IMG/VR virus record: IMGVR_UViG_3300033182_000980
Location: 62,001-126,000 of that record
Reading direction: 5' to 3' (one strand)
DNA length: 64,000 bases
Source: a virus
The notes beneath the pieces are model-generated. The model did no database searches and was not told the origin of the DNA. It saw only the letters and a program-made list of their open reading frames with translations. The stretch's first letter is position 1; each line of letters begins with the position of its first letter. Below are positions 1-7,425 of the stretch, in pieces. Position numbers and translations under genes: made by a program.

Positions 1-2
1 AT

Positions 3-1145
3 TACTTGGCTGGTCAAAAGACGCTAAAAGATGTGAGCGATACATTCAAGAAAAACAGTATCAGATCATTCAAAGCAATAGAAATCCACAAGAGCCAAGC
101 GTCTCTTAAATCGGTGATTCCCGTAGAGCTAAGGGCGTATTTACCCGACACAATCACGATTGATGTAGATGAAGAAGGGTACATCAAGAAGATTAACGAT
201 ATGTTCGGAAACAAGACCTACACTTTATCCGAAAAGATCAAGTCGCAGAAGAAGCTCATCAAAAAGTACAACACAATCGTTAAGCAGATTAAGAAGGATC
301 TCAAATCAAGAGATGAGAAGGCTAAACTCTCTGCAATCATCACTTCAATCATCATGGAAACAGGGATAAGGCCAGGAAAGATCGGTAATGGGATTGTAGA
401 AACAGTAGATGATCAAGAGGTGGAAGTTGAAACATTCGGAGCGATCACGCTGAACCCTTCCCATGTTAACTTTGTGAGGGAGAACTTTGCCGAGCTTAGT
501 TTCAGAGGAAAGATGGGGACTGTAAACACTGCGGCTATCTCTAACTCTGCAATCGTCAAAGTGCTGAAAGATTATGTAGACAATGCTCTTGAGTCTGGAT
601 CTGATTACATCTTCATCACAAGTGAGGGTGAACAGTTCACCTATCAAGACCTTGTGAGATACTTTAGGATTAACTTTAAGGGATTTAAGATCACTGACTT
701 TAGGAAGCTAAGAGCAACCCAAGAAGTTTTTGACGGACTCCAAGAAGAAAGAGACTCAATGCTTCGGAGGATTAAAGAAGTAGCAGAGCTTGAGACAGAG
801 GAGTTGACCCAGCGTGTTGTTGAGATCGTAGCCGAAACGATCAATAAAGCACACGAGAGAGCACAAGTGGCTTTGAGCCATGACAGTGGGTCTACCACTA
901 AGAAATCATACATTAACCCAGAAGTGCTTTTAAGGTTCTTGAGTACAGCTTCTATGCAAAGCACTCTTAAAGAGAGCATTACAACAGGTAAGACAAAGCT
1001 CCACTTTGATCCAATGATGTTTGTTCGAGAGGCAACTCGGACAGCAAGTATGCTTATTTCTGCATCTGGAAGAACGCTAGAGAGTATAGATACAATCGTT
1101 GATATGTTAGAGCATATTTTTGACAATGGTATAGTAGAAGGTTGA
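3..1145 (+). CDS. Type IB DNA topoisomerase (5' end outside window)
   Basis: Relaxes supercoils through a 3'-phosphotyrosine intermediate. The frame is open to the window edge, so the start is probably upstream; the only start-like codon near the edge is TTG at 6. Numbering from that codon, the five catalytic residues of poxvirus/bacterial TopIB can all be matched: Arg122 (IRPGK), Lys169 in the beta-hairpin (FRGKM), Arg233 (DFRKLRAT), His292 (LSHDSG) and nucleophile Tyr302 (KKSYINPEVL). Between them the core motif TFGAITLNPSHV followed by FRGK is typical of the family. About 75 residues follow the tyrosine, more than in the minimal viral enzymes. I am confident of the family; its role here (replication or packaging topology) is inferred. 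Confidence 0.85.
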   Translation, partial: YLAGQKTLKDVSDTFKKNSIRSFKAIEIHKSQASLKSVIPVELRAYLPDTITIDVDEEGYIKKINDMFGNKTYTLSEKIKSQKKLIKKYNTIVKQIKKDLKSRDEKAKLSAIITSIIMETGIRPGKIGNGIVETVDDQEVEVETFGAITLNPSHVNFVRENFAELSFRGKMGTVNTAAISNSAIVKVLKDYVDNALESGSDYIFITSEGEQFTYQDLVRYFRINFKGFKITDFRKLRATQEVFDGLQEERDSMLRRIKEVAELETEELTQRVVEIVAETINKAHERAQVALSHDSGSTTKKSYINPEVLLRFLSTASMQSTLKESITTGKTKLHFDPMMFVREATRTASMLISASGRTLESIDTIVDMLEHIFDNGIVEG

Positions 1146-1167
1146 AACCCTAAAAAGAGGATGTGTT

Positions 1168-1791
1168 ATGACTAACATTAATGGCATCAAGAACGACCAT
1201 AATAAACAAAGAGGCAAGAACACCTTTGGTGGAGGGAATGAAAAATCTCTTTACATCCCAATGTCGGACATTGAGCAAGAGTTCATTGCTCGTCTTGTTG
1301 AACAGGGAGAAATCTTGGTTGAGTTTCATGGTTGGGGTACGGTTCAGCCTATCGTGACCTTTGGAGATAAGATCATCCATGCTCACATTAAAGTCTTGTT
1401 CCATAATGCACCGCCTCCTCCTGGCAAACCTGTTCCGTTCTTTGACATGGAGCTTCGGACTCAATCGGGGATCTGTCTATACAGACAAAAGATGCCGACA
1501 TCTTATGGGAACACACCAATCACCATCTCTAATGAAGTTGAGCTAGAGATGGTTTGGGATATAGCTCTCAAATATATTGATCCGAAGCTCATCAAGACGC
1601 TCATGCCACAGGTTACAGGGTTCACAACAAGACTTGAAGATCGGGATACTCACGACATCACGGTGACTGGTAATATGAAGCTCAATAAAGAGCAGATTAA
1701 GTCAGCTCATAGCCTTCATCAGAGCGAACAGAACATCAAAGTATATGATGAGAAGAAGCTCGCAGAGGCGATCAATAAAACCTCAAAGTAA
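1168..1791 (+). CDS. Conserved-looking hypothetical protein, 207 aa
   Basis: Starts 22 bases after the topoisomerase with an AAGAGG ribosome-binding site, so it is likely co-transcribed with it. The first 25 residues are polar and probably disordered; the rest looks like one soluble mixed alpha/beta domain with a proline run (APPPPGKPVP) near residue 90 and a lysine-rich tail. No membrane segment, signal peptide or catalytic motif is seen. I do not recognise the family. The 3' end overlaps the convergent gene at 1783-2130 by nine bases. Confidence 0.7.
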   Translation: MTNINGIKNDHNKQRGKNTFGGGNEKSLYIPMSDIEQEFIARLVEQGEILVEFHGWGTVQPIVTFGDKIIHAHIKVLFHNAPPPPGKPVPFFDMELRTQSGICLYRQKMPTSYGNTPITISNEVELEMVWDIALKYIDPKLIKTLMPQVTGFTTRLEDRDTHDITVTGNMKLNKEQIKSAHSLHQSEQNIKVYDEKKLAEAINKTSK

Positions 1792-2130
1792 GACTCTATA
1801 GGGGTGATTATCCCAGGGCACTTCCTTAGCCCCCTTGGGTAAATCAACTCGCACCCTCTTATTGACATCTAAAAAGTAAACGACCTTCTTGCTAGGTAGC
1901 ACTTCATAATAGCATCCACTTAGCTGGTAAAGTTTCCACTTTAGATTTCTCTTGGCGAATAGAACTAAGCTACTAGGGAATAACTCTTCTAGTAGGTAGC
2001 CTTTTTCATCTTCATATTCTTTGATGTGGTTGTAGGTCTTTGATAACCCATCTCTTTCTACATAGATTGTTTCGTTCTTGTAGACTATAAAGGTATCATT
2101 CTCTGCCTTGTAGTTTAGGACTGTTTTCAT
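1783..2130 (-). CDS. Hypothetical protein, 115 aa
   Basis: Small soluble protein rich in tyrosine, lysine and valine with an alternating pattern suggesting a beta-rich fold. It is convergent with the gene at 1168 (nine-base overlap) and divergent from the flavodoxin-like gene, whose ATG lies 11 bases away, so the two starts share almost no upstream DNA. No clear ribosome-binding site is visible. No known domain is recognised. Confidence 0.55.
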   Translation of the reverse strand: MKTVLNYKAENDTFIVYKNETIYVERDGLSKTYNHIKEYEDEKGYLLEELFPSSLVLFAKRNLKWKLYQLSGCYYEVLPSKKVVYFLDVNKRVRVDLPKGAKEVPWDNHPYRVLL

Positions 2131-2141
2131 AGGAAGCTCGC

Positions 2142-2807
2142 ATGAAAGTATTGATTATTAGCACAACCACACATAGGGATAAATCAACTAGTAAAATGGT
2201 ATTGAGCCACTTGTCCGACATACTCAATAAAGACCACGACATCGACTTCGTAGACGCAAACGACCTACATATTGTCCCCAACCTAAGCTGTTATTCTAGT
2301 GGGGGTAAAAACTGTGCAAGTAAAGACGCTGGTAAGTACAGATGTTGGGCACACAAGTTGAGCCATGAGAACCCCGATGAGTATAATGGCAAAGACGAGA
2401 TGGGAATCCTTTATGATGCCCTAAGCTGGTGCGACTTAGTAATATGGGGAACTAGCGTTCGATGGGGTAGTCATTCAGCTTTGATGCAGAAGATCATCGA
2501 GCGTATGAACACCCTAGAAAACCAGCAGACGGTTTATGGGGAGGAGAACCCTTTGAAGGGCAAAAAATGTGGTGTGGTTGTAACTGGACAACATTATAAA
2601 GCTCAACAGGTTGCTGAACACCTCATCACACAGTTCGGGTGGTTTGGGTTTAATGTAGACCCCTCTTATATGTTGACTTGGCAGAAATCACAAGACATAC
2701 ACCAAGAGCAAGAAGGTGATAACAACGATCCTCTTGAGGCATACCTCAAGTCTAAAGAGGGCAAAGTACAGGTAGAGAACTTCCTATCAAGCATGGAGAT
2801 CAAATGA
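2142..2807 (+). CDS. Flavodoxin-like / NAD(P)H-dependent FMN reductase family protein
   Basis: 221 residues with the layout of the flavodoxin-like fold: beta-strand MKVLIIST followed by a polar T/S phosphate-binding loop, a second signature around residues 100-120 (DLVIWGTSVRWGSHSALMQKIIERM) where the W-G-T-x-x-R-W-G loop would contact the flavin, then KKCGVVVTGQH as a later strand. Members bind FMN and reduce quinones, azo compounds or flavins with NAD(P)H. A run of cysteines at 50-70 (NCASKDAG, RCW) is unusual. The stop overlaps the GMP reductase start by ATGA, which implies translational coupling with purine metabolism; the electron acceptor is unknown. Confidence 0.7.
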   Translation: MKVLIISTTTHRDKSTSKMVLSHLSDILNKDHDIDFVDANDLHIVPNLSCYSSGGKNCASKDAGKYRCWAHKLSHENPDEYNGKDEMGILYDALSWCDLVIWGTSVRWGSHSALMQKIIERMNTLENQQTVYGEENPLKGKKCGVVVTGQHYKAQQVAEHLITQFGWFGFNVDPSYMLTWQKSQDIHQEQEGDNNDPLEAYLKSKEGKVQVENFLSSMEIK

Positions 2808-3670
2808 GAATCGAAACAGACTTTAAGCTCGACTTTAAAGATGTGCTGTTTAAACCTAAAAGGTCTACCCTCACATCACGCAAAGAGGTGAATCTCACAA
2901 GGTCAATCAAGCTACCCCACAGTAAAAGGACTTGGGAAGGTGTGCCTATTGCTGCCGCTAACATGGACACTGTGGCTACCTTTGAGGCTGGTAAAGTCCT
3001 CACAAATCATCACATGATGGTATGCCTTCACAAACATTACACCGAAGAACAGTATGTGGATATATACGACTGGGTGTATTCCAATCAAGGATGTGGCTAC
3101 GCTCAATACTGGGCTTACTCTATGGGTATCTCCGATGAAGAGTTTGATCGTCTTGTGCGTATTCAAGATAAGACCAATGGGATGATCCTCACGATCTGTA
3201 TTGATGTAGCGAACGGATACACAGAGCGTTTCATTAAGTTTGTCGCTAGGGTAAGGGAAAAGTATCCACTCTCAATCATCATCGCAGGTAATGTGGTCAC
3301 GGCAGAAATCACAGAGCAGTTGATCCTTGCTGGTGCAGACATCGTAAAGTGCGGAATTGGCTCTGGGTGTTTCGTTGCTGGCACACCTATCCTCACCAAT
3401 AATGGACTCAAGCCGATTGAGGAAGTTGAGGTAGGGGATAAGGTAATGACTCACATGGGTCGTGAGCGTACTGTGACGAACACCTTTACCCATACCAATA
3501 AGAACCTACTCGTTAATGTGAATGGCATCAAAGCAACACCAAACCATGAGTTCTATGTGGTACACAAGTCAGACGCTGATAAGGTGAATGACGATAACAT
3601 CCATGAGTACGCAAAGTGGGTTCGGGCTGATGAGCTGACTAAAGAACACTTACTACTAGAGGTTCAATAG
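2804..3670 (+). CDS. guaC: GMP reductase N-terminal half fused to N-terminal split intein
   Basis: Residues 1-188 are the N-terminal half of GMP reductase, which makes IMP from GMP with NADPH: DFKDVLFKPKRSTL, AANMDTV, CIDVANGY and the phosphate-loop run ADIVKCGIGSG are diagnostic, and the IMPDH-type CBS insertion is absent. The frame then enters an intein N-fragment at Cys (codon 3368; CFVAGTPILT, block A) with a block B-like TPNHEFYVV, and stops at TAG 3668-3670 after 100 intein residues. The catalytic half is encoded at 4657-5286. The layout closely resembles the IMPDH-1 'fractured gene' split intein described from marine metagenomes (Dassa and colleagues), here in a GMP reductase. Confidence 0.9.
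   Translation: MRIETDFKLDFKDVLFKPKRSTLTSRKEVNLTRSIKLPHSKRTWEGVPIAAANMDTVATFEAGKVLTNHHMMVCLHKHYTEEQYVDIYDWVYSNQGCGYAQYWAYSMGISDEEFDRLVRIQDKTNGMILTICIDVANGYTERFIKFVARVREKYPLSIIIAGNVVTAEITEQLILAGADIVKCGIGSGCFVAGTPILTNNGLKPIEEVEVGDKVMTHMGRERTVTNTFTHTNKNLLVNVNGIKATPNHEFYVVHKSDADKVNDDNIHEYAKWVRADELTKEHLLLEVQ
3368..3667 (+). other. Split intein N-fragment coding segment (IntN)
   Basis: Codes for 100 residues from the first Cys to the last residue before the stop codon. Block A (CFVAGTPILT), VGDKVMTHMG and the TxxH motif (ATPNHEF) needed for N-S acyl shift are present. It lacks block F and G, which are supplied by the C-fragment at 4657-4791, so splicing must occur in trans. Confidence 0.88.
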
Positions 3671-3680
3671 TTTATTTATA
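3666..3680 (+). promoter_or_regulatory. Promoter-like motif AATAGTTTATTTATA
   Basis: Exact consensus copy whose TAG is the stop codon of the GuaC-N/IntN frame; precedes the homing endonuclease gene by nine bases and would also serve the IntC-GuaC half. Confidence 0.65.
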
Positions 3681-3689
3681 TCTCTGATT

Positions 3690-4667
3690 ATGATGAAACT
3701 AGGTATCGGTAGAGGTAGTGTCATGCTCATCACAATCAGAAAAAATAATATGCTTGTCAAAGGCTTCTCCAAAGAGGGGCGATGCAACTATGCAATGCTT
3801 GAGGACGGTTCTAAGATACAGTCCTCAAAGCTAGGTAGTATCTCTATTGAGTGTTCAGAGTGTTCTAAGCAAAGCCACATACAATGGAGAACTGCCCTGT
3901 TAAGTAAGCCTTACTTATGCCAATCCTGTGTTGTTTCTGGAGATCGTAATGGGTTCTTTGGTAAGACACACACAGAGGAGACTAAGAAAGCCCACTCTGA
4001 CTTTATGTGTGGGAGATACACGGGTGAGGATAATGCTTTTTATGGCAAGACTCACACTAAAGAAGCGAGGGAAAAGATACGCTCGGCACAAACATGGCAA
4101 AAAGGATCATCTAATCCGTTCTTTGGTAAGACTCATTCGCCAGATACGATTGAAAAGATCATTGAGGGGAACAAAGCCTATCGGGAGTCTCTAACGGAGG
4201 AACAAAGAGCTAAAACCTCAAAAAAGTTGAGTCGTACTCAAAAGGATTTCCAAAAGAGCAACCCAAAATACTACAGGGAAATAAAGCAAAGGGGAGCATA
4301 CGCTTCGGCTAAGTCTCACAAGAAGTACAAGATGAACAAGCTAGAAGAAAAGGTTTATCAAGTGCTTCAAGATCACTTTACAGATATGTTCAAGTACACA
4401 GTCATCTTAGGTCATTTGCAGTTTGACTTTGGGTGTAAGAGTAAGCGTATCTTGATTGAGGTTCAAGGGGATTATTGGCATGGAAACCCTGCTCTCTATG
4501 GAGAGGGTAAAAGACCCTTGAACAACATACAGATCAACAAACAAGCTAAGGATAAGGTAAAACAATCATGGTGTGAGGACCATGACTTTACCCTACTCAC
4601 ATTTTGGGAAAGCGATATAAACGCAGACCCTAACATCATCTTAAGAGGAGTTTTAGATGTTATCTAA
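3690..4667 (+). CDS. Homing endonuclease with NUMOD3 repeats and Vsr-like nuclease domain
   Basis: Free-standing 325-residue gene between the two halves of the fractured guaC. Three NUMOD3-type DNA-binding repeats ([36 protein letters not shown]) lie around residues 85-160. The C-terminal ~110 residues resemble the Vsr/EDxHD nuclease fold: [15 protein letters not shown], then [15 protein letters not shown]. This nuclease family is the one associated with fractured split-intein genes. A promoter-like motif directly precedes it, so it may be transcribed separately. The stop overlaps the IntC start by 11 bases. ATG 3690 is used; 3723 is an alternative. Confidence 0.85.
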   Translation: MMKLGIGRGSVMLITIRKNNMLVKGFSKEGRCNYAMLEDGSKIQSSKLGSISIECSECSKQSHIQWRTALLSKPYLCQSCVVSGDRNGFFGKTHTEETKKAHSDFMCGRYTGEDNAFYGKTHTKEAREKIRSAQTWQKGSSNPFFGKTHSPDTIEKIIEGNKAYRESLTEEQRAKTSKKLSRTQKDFQKSNPKYYREIKQRGAYASAKSHKKYKMNKLEEKVYQVLQDHFTDMFKYTVILGHLQFDFGCKSKRILIEVQGDYWHGNPALYGEGKRPLNNIQINKQAKDKVKQSWCEDHDFTLLTFWESDINADPNIILRGVLDVI

Positions 4668-4791
4668 GTACAAGCTAGTAGAAATCAATACCCTAGAGAC
4701 TGAGCCTAACCCATCGGGTATCGCCTATGACCTTGAGGTCGAGGAGGATCACTCATATACGATTGGGGAGAATAGGACTGTAGTTCATAAC
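4657..4791 (+). other. Split intein C-fragment coding segment (IntC)
   Basis: 45 residues including the start Met. Block F ([14 protein letters not shown]) and block G (RTVVHN) are intact; the penultimate His and terminal Asn needed for Asn cyclisation are present, and the +1 extein residue is Ser. Confidence 0.88.
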
Positions 4792-5286
4792 TCTGCTTGT
4801 ACGACTCGTATTCAAGCAGGTGTGGGTTATCCACAGTTAAGTGCTGTGATTGAGTGTGCCGATGCCGCTCATGGCTTGGGTGGTCGCATCATGTCGGATG
4901 GAGGCTGTACCTGTCCTGGTGATGTAGCTAAGGCATTTGGAGGAGGTGCTGATTTCGTCATGCTTGGGGGTATGCTTGCAGGACATACCGAGAACCTTAG
5001 ACTGGATGACGAGGGTAACGCACTCTTCTATGGTATGTCCTCTGACACAGCGATGGAGAAGTATCATGGAGGGGTTAATGACTATCGTTCATCCGAGGGA
5101 CGAACCGTAGCCATTGAGCGTAGAGGTCCGATTAAAGATACTCTTCAAGATATACTTGGGGGTATTAGATCAACCTGTACTTATATTGGAGCGAGTGAGC
5201 TTAGAGAGCTGAGTAAATGCACGACTTTTATTCGTGTTCGTCAGCAGTATAATCCAGTGTTTGAGTCTAAGACGATTAAGAGCTAA
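4657..5286 (+). CDS. guaC: C-terminal split intein fused to GMP reductase catalytic half
   Basis: Codes for a 45-residue IntC (4657-4791) ending in TVVHN, then the second extein starting at Ser. The extein begins SACTTR, so the catalytic cysteine of GMP reductase (codon 4798-4800) is only the third residue after the splice junction, and unspliced halves cannot be active. The rest is classic GMP reductase: [56 protein letters not shown]. Both halves together give about 350 residues, normal for the enzyme. An in-frame ATG with ribosome-binding site AAGAGGAG starts this half independently. Confidence 0.9.
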   Translation: MLSKYKLVEINTLETEPNPSGIAYDLEVEEDHSYTIGENRTVVHNSACTTRIQAGVGYPQLSAVIECADAAHGLGGRIMSDGGCTCPGDVAKAFGGGADFVMLGGMLAGHTENLRLDDEGNALFYGMSSDTAMEKYHGGVNDYRSSEGRTVAIERRGPIKDTLQDILGGIRSTCTYIGASELRELSKCTTFIRVRQQYNPVFESKTIKS

Positions 5287-5287
5287 G

Positions 5288-5302
5288 TTATAGTTTATTT
5301 AT
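5288..5302 (+). promoter_or_regulatory. Promoter-like motif TTATAGTTTATTTAT
   Basis: Consensus copy right after the guaC C-half stop codon and directly before the 5302-5342 hairpin. Confidence 0.7.
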
Positions 5303-5342
5303 GTATTCCTCTGTAAGAACCTTATCTTTACAGAGGAATACA
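5302..5342 (+). promoter_or_regulatory. SD-occluding hairpin, 15 bp perfect
   Basis: TGTATTCCTCTGTAA (5302-5316) is fully complementary to TTACAGAGGAATACA (5328-5342), burying AGAGGAA; ATG 5345 follows two bases later. The 5' arm begins where the promoter motif ends. Confidence 0.8.
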
Positions 5343-5344
5343 TC

Positions 5345-5938
5345 ATGTATCTAAAGAGAGCATTACTTAACCTTGAGCGTAGGGTTGCTGATCTTGAAGC
5401 TGACCTTCAGCCTCAACTTGGTAAACCTGGTGGAGTCAAGCACACAACACAGCGTATTGACGAAGCCTTACCCGACGGGAGCCCGAAAGAAATCGAGCTG
5501 ATAGATACAGTCAATAAGGGTCAAGGGATCTCTAATCAAGACGCAAGGATTGTGTATCGCTTTGACGACTGTAATCCAGCTCTTGACGGAACGACTATGG
5601 TTAAGGGTTTTTGTGTCTCTTCTCATGGTCAGTTTAGAATGGACCAAAGAGGGATTACAGTTCGCAAGATCCAAGAGTTCTTCTTTAATCTGGAGAAGTA
5701 CCTAGAAAGGAATGAGACTAATCGGAGGACTTTCGACTTGCGAGACTCAATCAATAGAGGAATGGAAACCAAGTGGACAGATGAGCGTAGTAACAATCTC
5801 ACAGTAGTCTTTAGACTTGAGGGAGACAGTGCCAAGATCATCACTACTTATTACAAGAATAAGAAAGACCCGATCTTGACCGAGGAGAAAGACTACTCAC
5901 GCTTTATTCGACCTAGAGGTCGTAGACGAAGGCGTTAG
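5345..5938 (+). CDS. Basic protein with leader-like N-terminus and possible RNase-type (DUF4258-like) motif
   Basis: 197 residues. The first 20 form an amphipathic helix (LLNLERRVADLEADLQ) resembling the LExRIARLE leader of other proteins here. The middle has SSHGQFRMDQRGITVRKI and later NLTVVFRLEGDSAKIITTYY. The order H-x(3)-R-M-x-x-R-G-I, variable region, then a valine-rich strand and a final ITxxY resembles DUF4258/BrnT-like and contact-dependent RNase toxins, though weakly. The C-terminus is highly basic (PRGRRRRR). Its start is controlled by a perfect 15-bp hairpin at 5302-5342. Function is not proven; an RNA-acting internal protein is one guess. Confidence 0.6.
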   Translation: MYLKRALLNLERRVADLEADLQPQLGKPGGVKHTTQRIDEALPDGSPKEIELIDTVNKGQGISNQDARIVYRFDDCNPALDGTTMVKGFCVSSHGQFRMDQRGITVRKIQEFFFNLEKYLERNETNRRTFDLRDSINRGMETKWTDERSNNLTVVFRLEGDSAKIITTYYKNKKDPILTEEKDYSRFIRPRGRRRRR

Positions 5939-6342
5939 TAAGCACCTGCTATGTGTTCGATTTCTTCTTCGACCTTCATAGCAAGCATATACCAACGCTC
6001 TGCAAGGTCTTGGTAGTAGGGGTCTTTGCCTCTACTGAAAGAGGGCATCTTTTCAAGCTCACGCTCCATTTCTTGCATAGCCTTTAAGACTTTTTCTGCT
6101 GACCTACGAACAGGCGTAGAAGCTGTTCTCTGCTTGCTCTTGTACTCATTCGTGAGCCGATACTCTTTTACGAGAGCTTCATATTCTTTGTTCTGCGATG
6201 GGGTAAGACGATCTTGGTCTTCAAGGAGTTGAAGCTCATCTAACCTTGCTCTATCTTTTTTAGACATAGTGCGAGCTTGTCTCTCAAGGCGAGCAATACG
6301 ACCCTCAAGTTCACGAATTATTTCTGAAGCTGATCTTCTCAT
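5935..6342 (-). CDS. Coiled-coil protein with MRRSASE leader and a second leader-like copy
   Basis: 135 residues, strongly charged and helical. It opens with MRRSASEIIRELEGRIARLE, the leader shared with proteins at 33435, 33923, 43836 and 45342 and with an internal copy in the 16106 gene. After a linker that includes KQRTAS, residues around 76-98 (VRRSAEKVLKAMQEMEREL) look like a decayed second copy of the same helix. The upstream DNA has the promoter-like motif (6384-6401) and the same leader-gene 5' UTR. It is convergent with the 5345 gene (four-base overlap). No enzymatic motif is seen; a structural or packaged internal protein is inferred. Confidence 0.75.
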   Translation of the reverse strand: MRRSASEIIRELEGRIARLERQARTMSKKDRARLDELQLLEDQDRLTPSQNKEYEALVKEYRLTNEYKSKQRTASTPVRRSAEKVLKAMQEMERELEKMPSFSRGKDPYYQDLAERWYMLAMKVEEEIEHIAGAY

Positions 6343-6383
6343 AGTTTGTTCTCCATTTGGTTAATATGACCACCAATGAAAAA

Positions 6384-6401
6384 CCTATAAAAGACCTACA
6401 A
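6384..6401 (-). promoter_or_regulatory. Promoter-like motif (variant TTGTAGGTCTTTTATA)
   Basis: Minus-strand variant of the recurrent TAGTTTNTTTATA element. It directly follows the terminator of the SSB gene and precedes the leader gene at 6342; downstream comes the TCATTGGTG...ATGGAGAAC leader shared with the other MRRSASE genes. Confidence 0.6.
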
Positions 6402-6403
6402 AT

Positions 6404-6454
6404 AAAAAATGTCTCTTAAACACCCTCTGTGGCTTAGTGAGGGGTCTAAGAGAC
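6404..6454 (-). terminator. Intrinsic terminator after the SSB gene
   Basis: On the minus strand an 8-bp perfect stem (GTCTCTTA with TAAGAGAC, extended by a partly paired GC-rich interior) is followed by ATTTTTTATTT, the canonical stem plus U-tract. It separates the SSB transcript from the next promoter. Confidence 0.75.
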
Positions 6455-6528
6455 ATAGAGCCTTTAGTTGAATCAAAGGCTATTGAGCGTATTCAACCAT
6501 GACTTAAGTCATGGGTCAAGGCTTTTTC

Positions 6529-7245
6529 TTAGAGCATACCGTCAAGGATCTCATCTGCATCAAAGCTAGAGTTGAAACCACCACCGCTGTTGCCTGTAGG
6601 CGAACCAACCGAACCACTCATCTTCTCACGAATCTGATCGAGAGTAAGGTCTTGAGCGATGTCATTTTGGATGTTTGCGTGGATAGGCTTAGCCGCTTCC
6701 ATACAAGTATTGAACATATCAGAACCCTTGTCGCTCAAGGTCTTGAACAGAGACTCTTTACAAGGAGCGAAAGTCATCTTGTGGAACTGTGGATCAGTCA
6801 CGGTGATTGAGATGTCATGCTGACTCAAAGGGAACTCGGAGTTGATAGACTCAAGCTGACGATACTTATCGAGTGAGAACACCCAAGTCTTGACCTCAAA
6901 CTCACCATTGGCGAAGCGAGCCTTATCAAGCGTACCATTAGCGTCTGTCGGCCAGAAGATGAGAGTAGTAGCGATTGAGGTCTTTGAGGGATTACCCGCG
7001 ATCTTCTGATACTCTGGACCATGATCGAGGAAGTATCCGACATCCTTGTGATAGAGGCGGCGACCACCCTTGAACGAGGGGTTGGTCGGATTACCATTTG
7101 CGTCCTCGAACTGAACAGCGTTGTCCTCAAGACCTGGAAGAGCCACGAAAGTCACACGAAACTTTCCCTTTTGTGGCTTCCAACGAACCTTACCACCTGA
7201 GAGGATTGGTGAAGTAGAACCGAGTGTGAAGTCTGAAAAACCCAT
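6529..7245 (-). CDS. Single-stranded DNA-binding protein, gp32-like
   Basis: 238 residues. The central part (FRVTFVALPGLEDNAVQF, YFLDHGPEYQKIAG, TTLIFWPTDANG, VFSLDKYRQLESI) matches the general plan of T4 gp32-type proteins, with aromatic and basic residues on an OB-like core. A glycine/serine-rich linker leads to an acidic, hydrophobic tail (FDADEILDGML), the hallmark of SSBs that recruit replication partners through the C-terminus. It would protect and organise ssDNA in replication and recombination. A strong ribosome-binding site (AGGAGAA) precedes the ATG, and an intrinsic terminator follows at 6404-6454. The assignment rests on architecture and tail, not on conserved catalytic residues. 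Confidence 0.65.
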   Translation of the reverse strand: MGFSDFTLGSTSPILSGGKVRWKPQKGKFRVTFVALPGLEDNAVQFEDANGNPTNPSFKGGRRLYHKDVGYFLDHGPEYQKIAGNPSKTSIATTLIFWPTDANGTLDKARFANGEFEVKTWVFSLDKYRQLESINSEFPLSQHDISITVTDPQFHKMTFAPCKESLFKTLSDKGSDMFNTCMEAAKPIHANIQNDIAQDLTLDQIREKMSGSVGSPTGNSGGGFNSSFDADEILDGML

Positions 7246-7425
7246 AGGGCATTCTCCTGTATATATTGCCTGTCGGCAGTTAAAGTTAAGAGCGTTAGCG
7301 AGTCATCCGAAGTGAGTGGCTCTGTTGCTCACATACTCTTATACGATATACACAAGATGTTGCCGAACTTTTCCCAAAAAACTTTCAGAGAAATAGTAAG
7401 TGCCCGAAAGAGTTGAAGAAAAACC

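Noticed and set aside
2804-5286. IMP dehydrogenase instead of GMP reductase
   Set aside because: The sequence has [15 protein letters not shown] and [17 protein letters not shown] as in GMP reductase and lacks CBS domains; only the intein resembles that of the IMPDH fractured gene.
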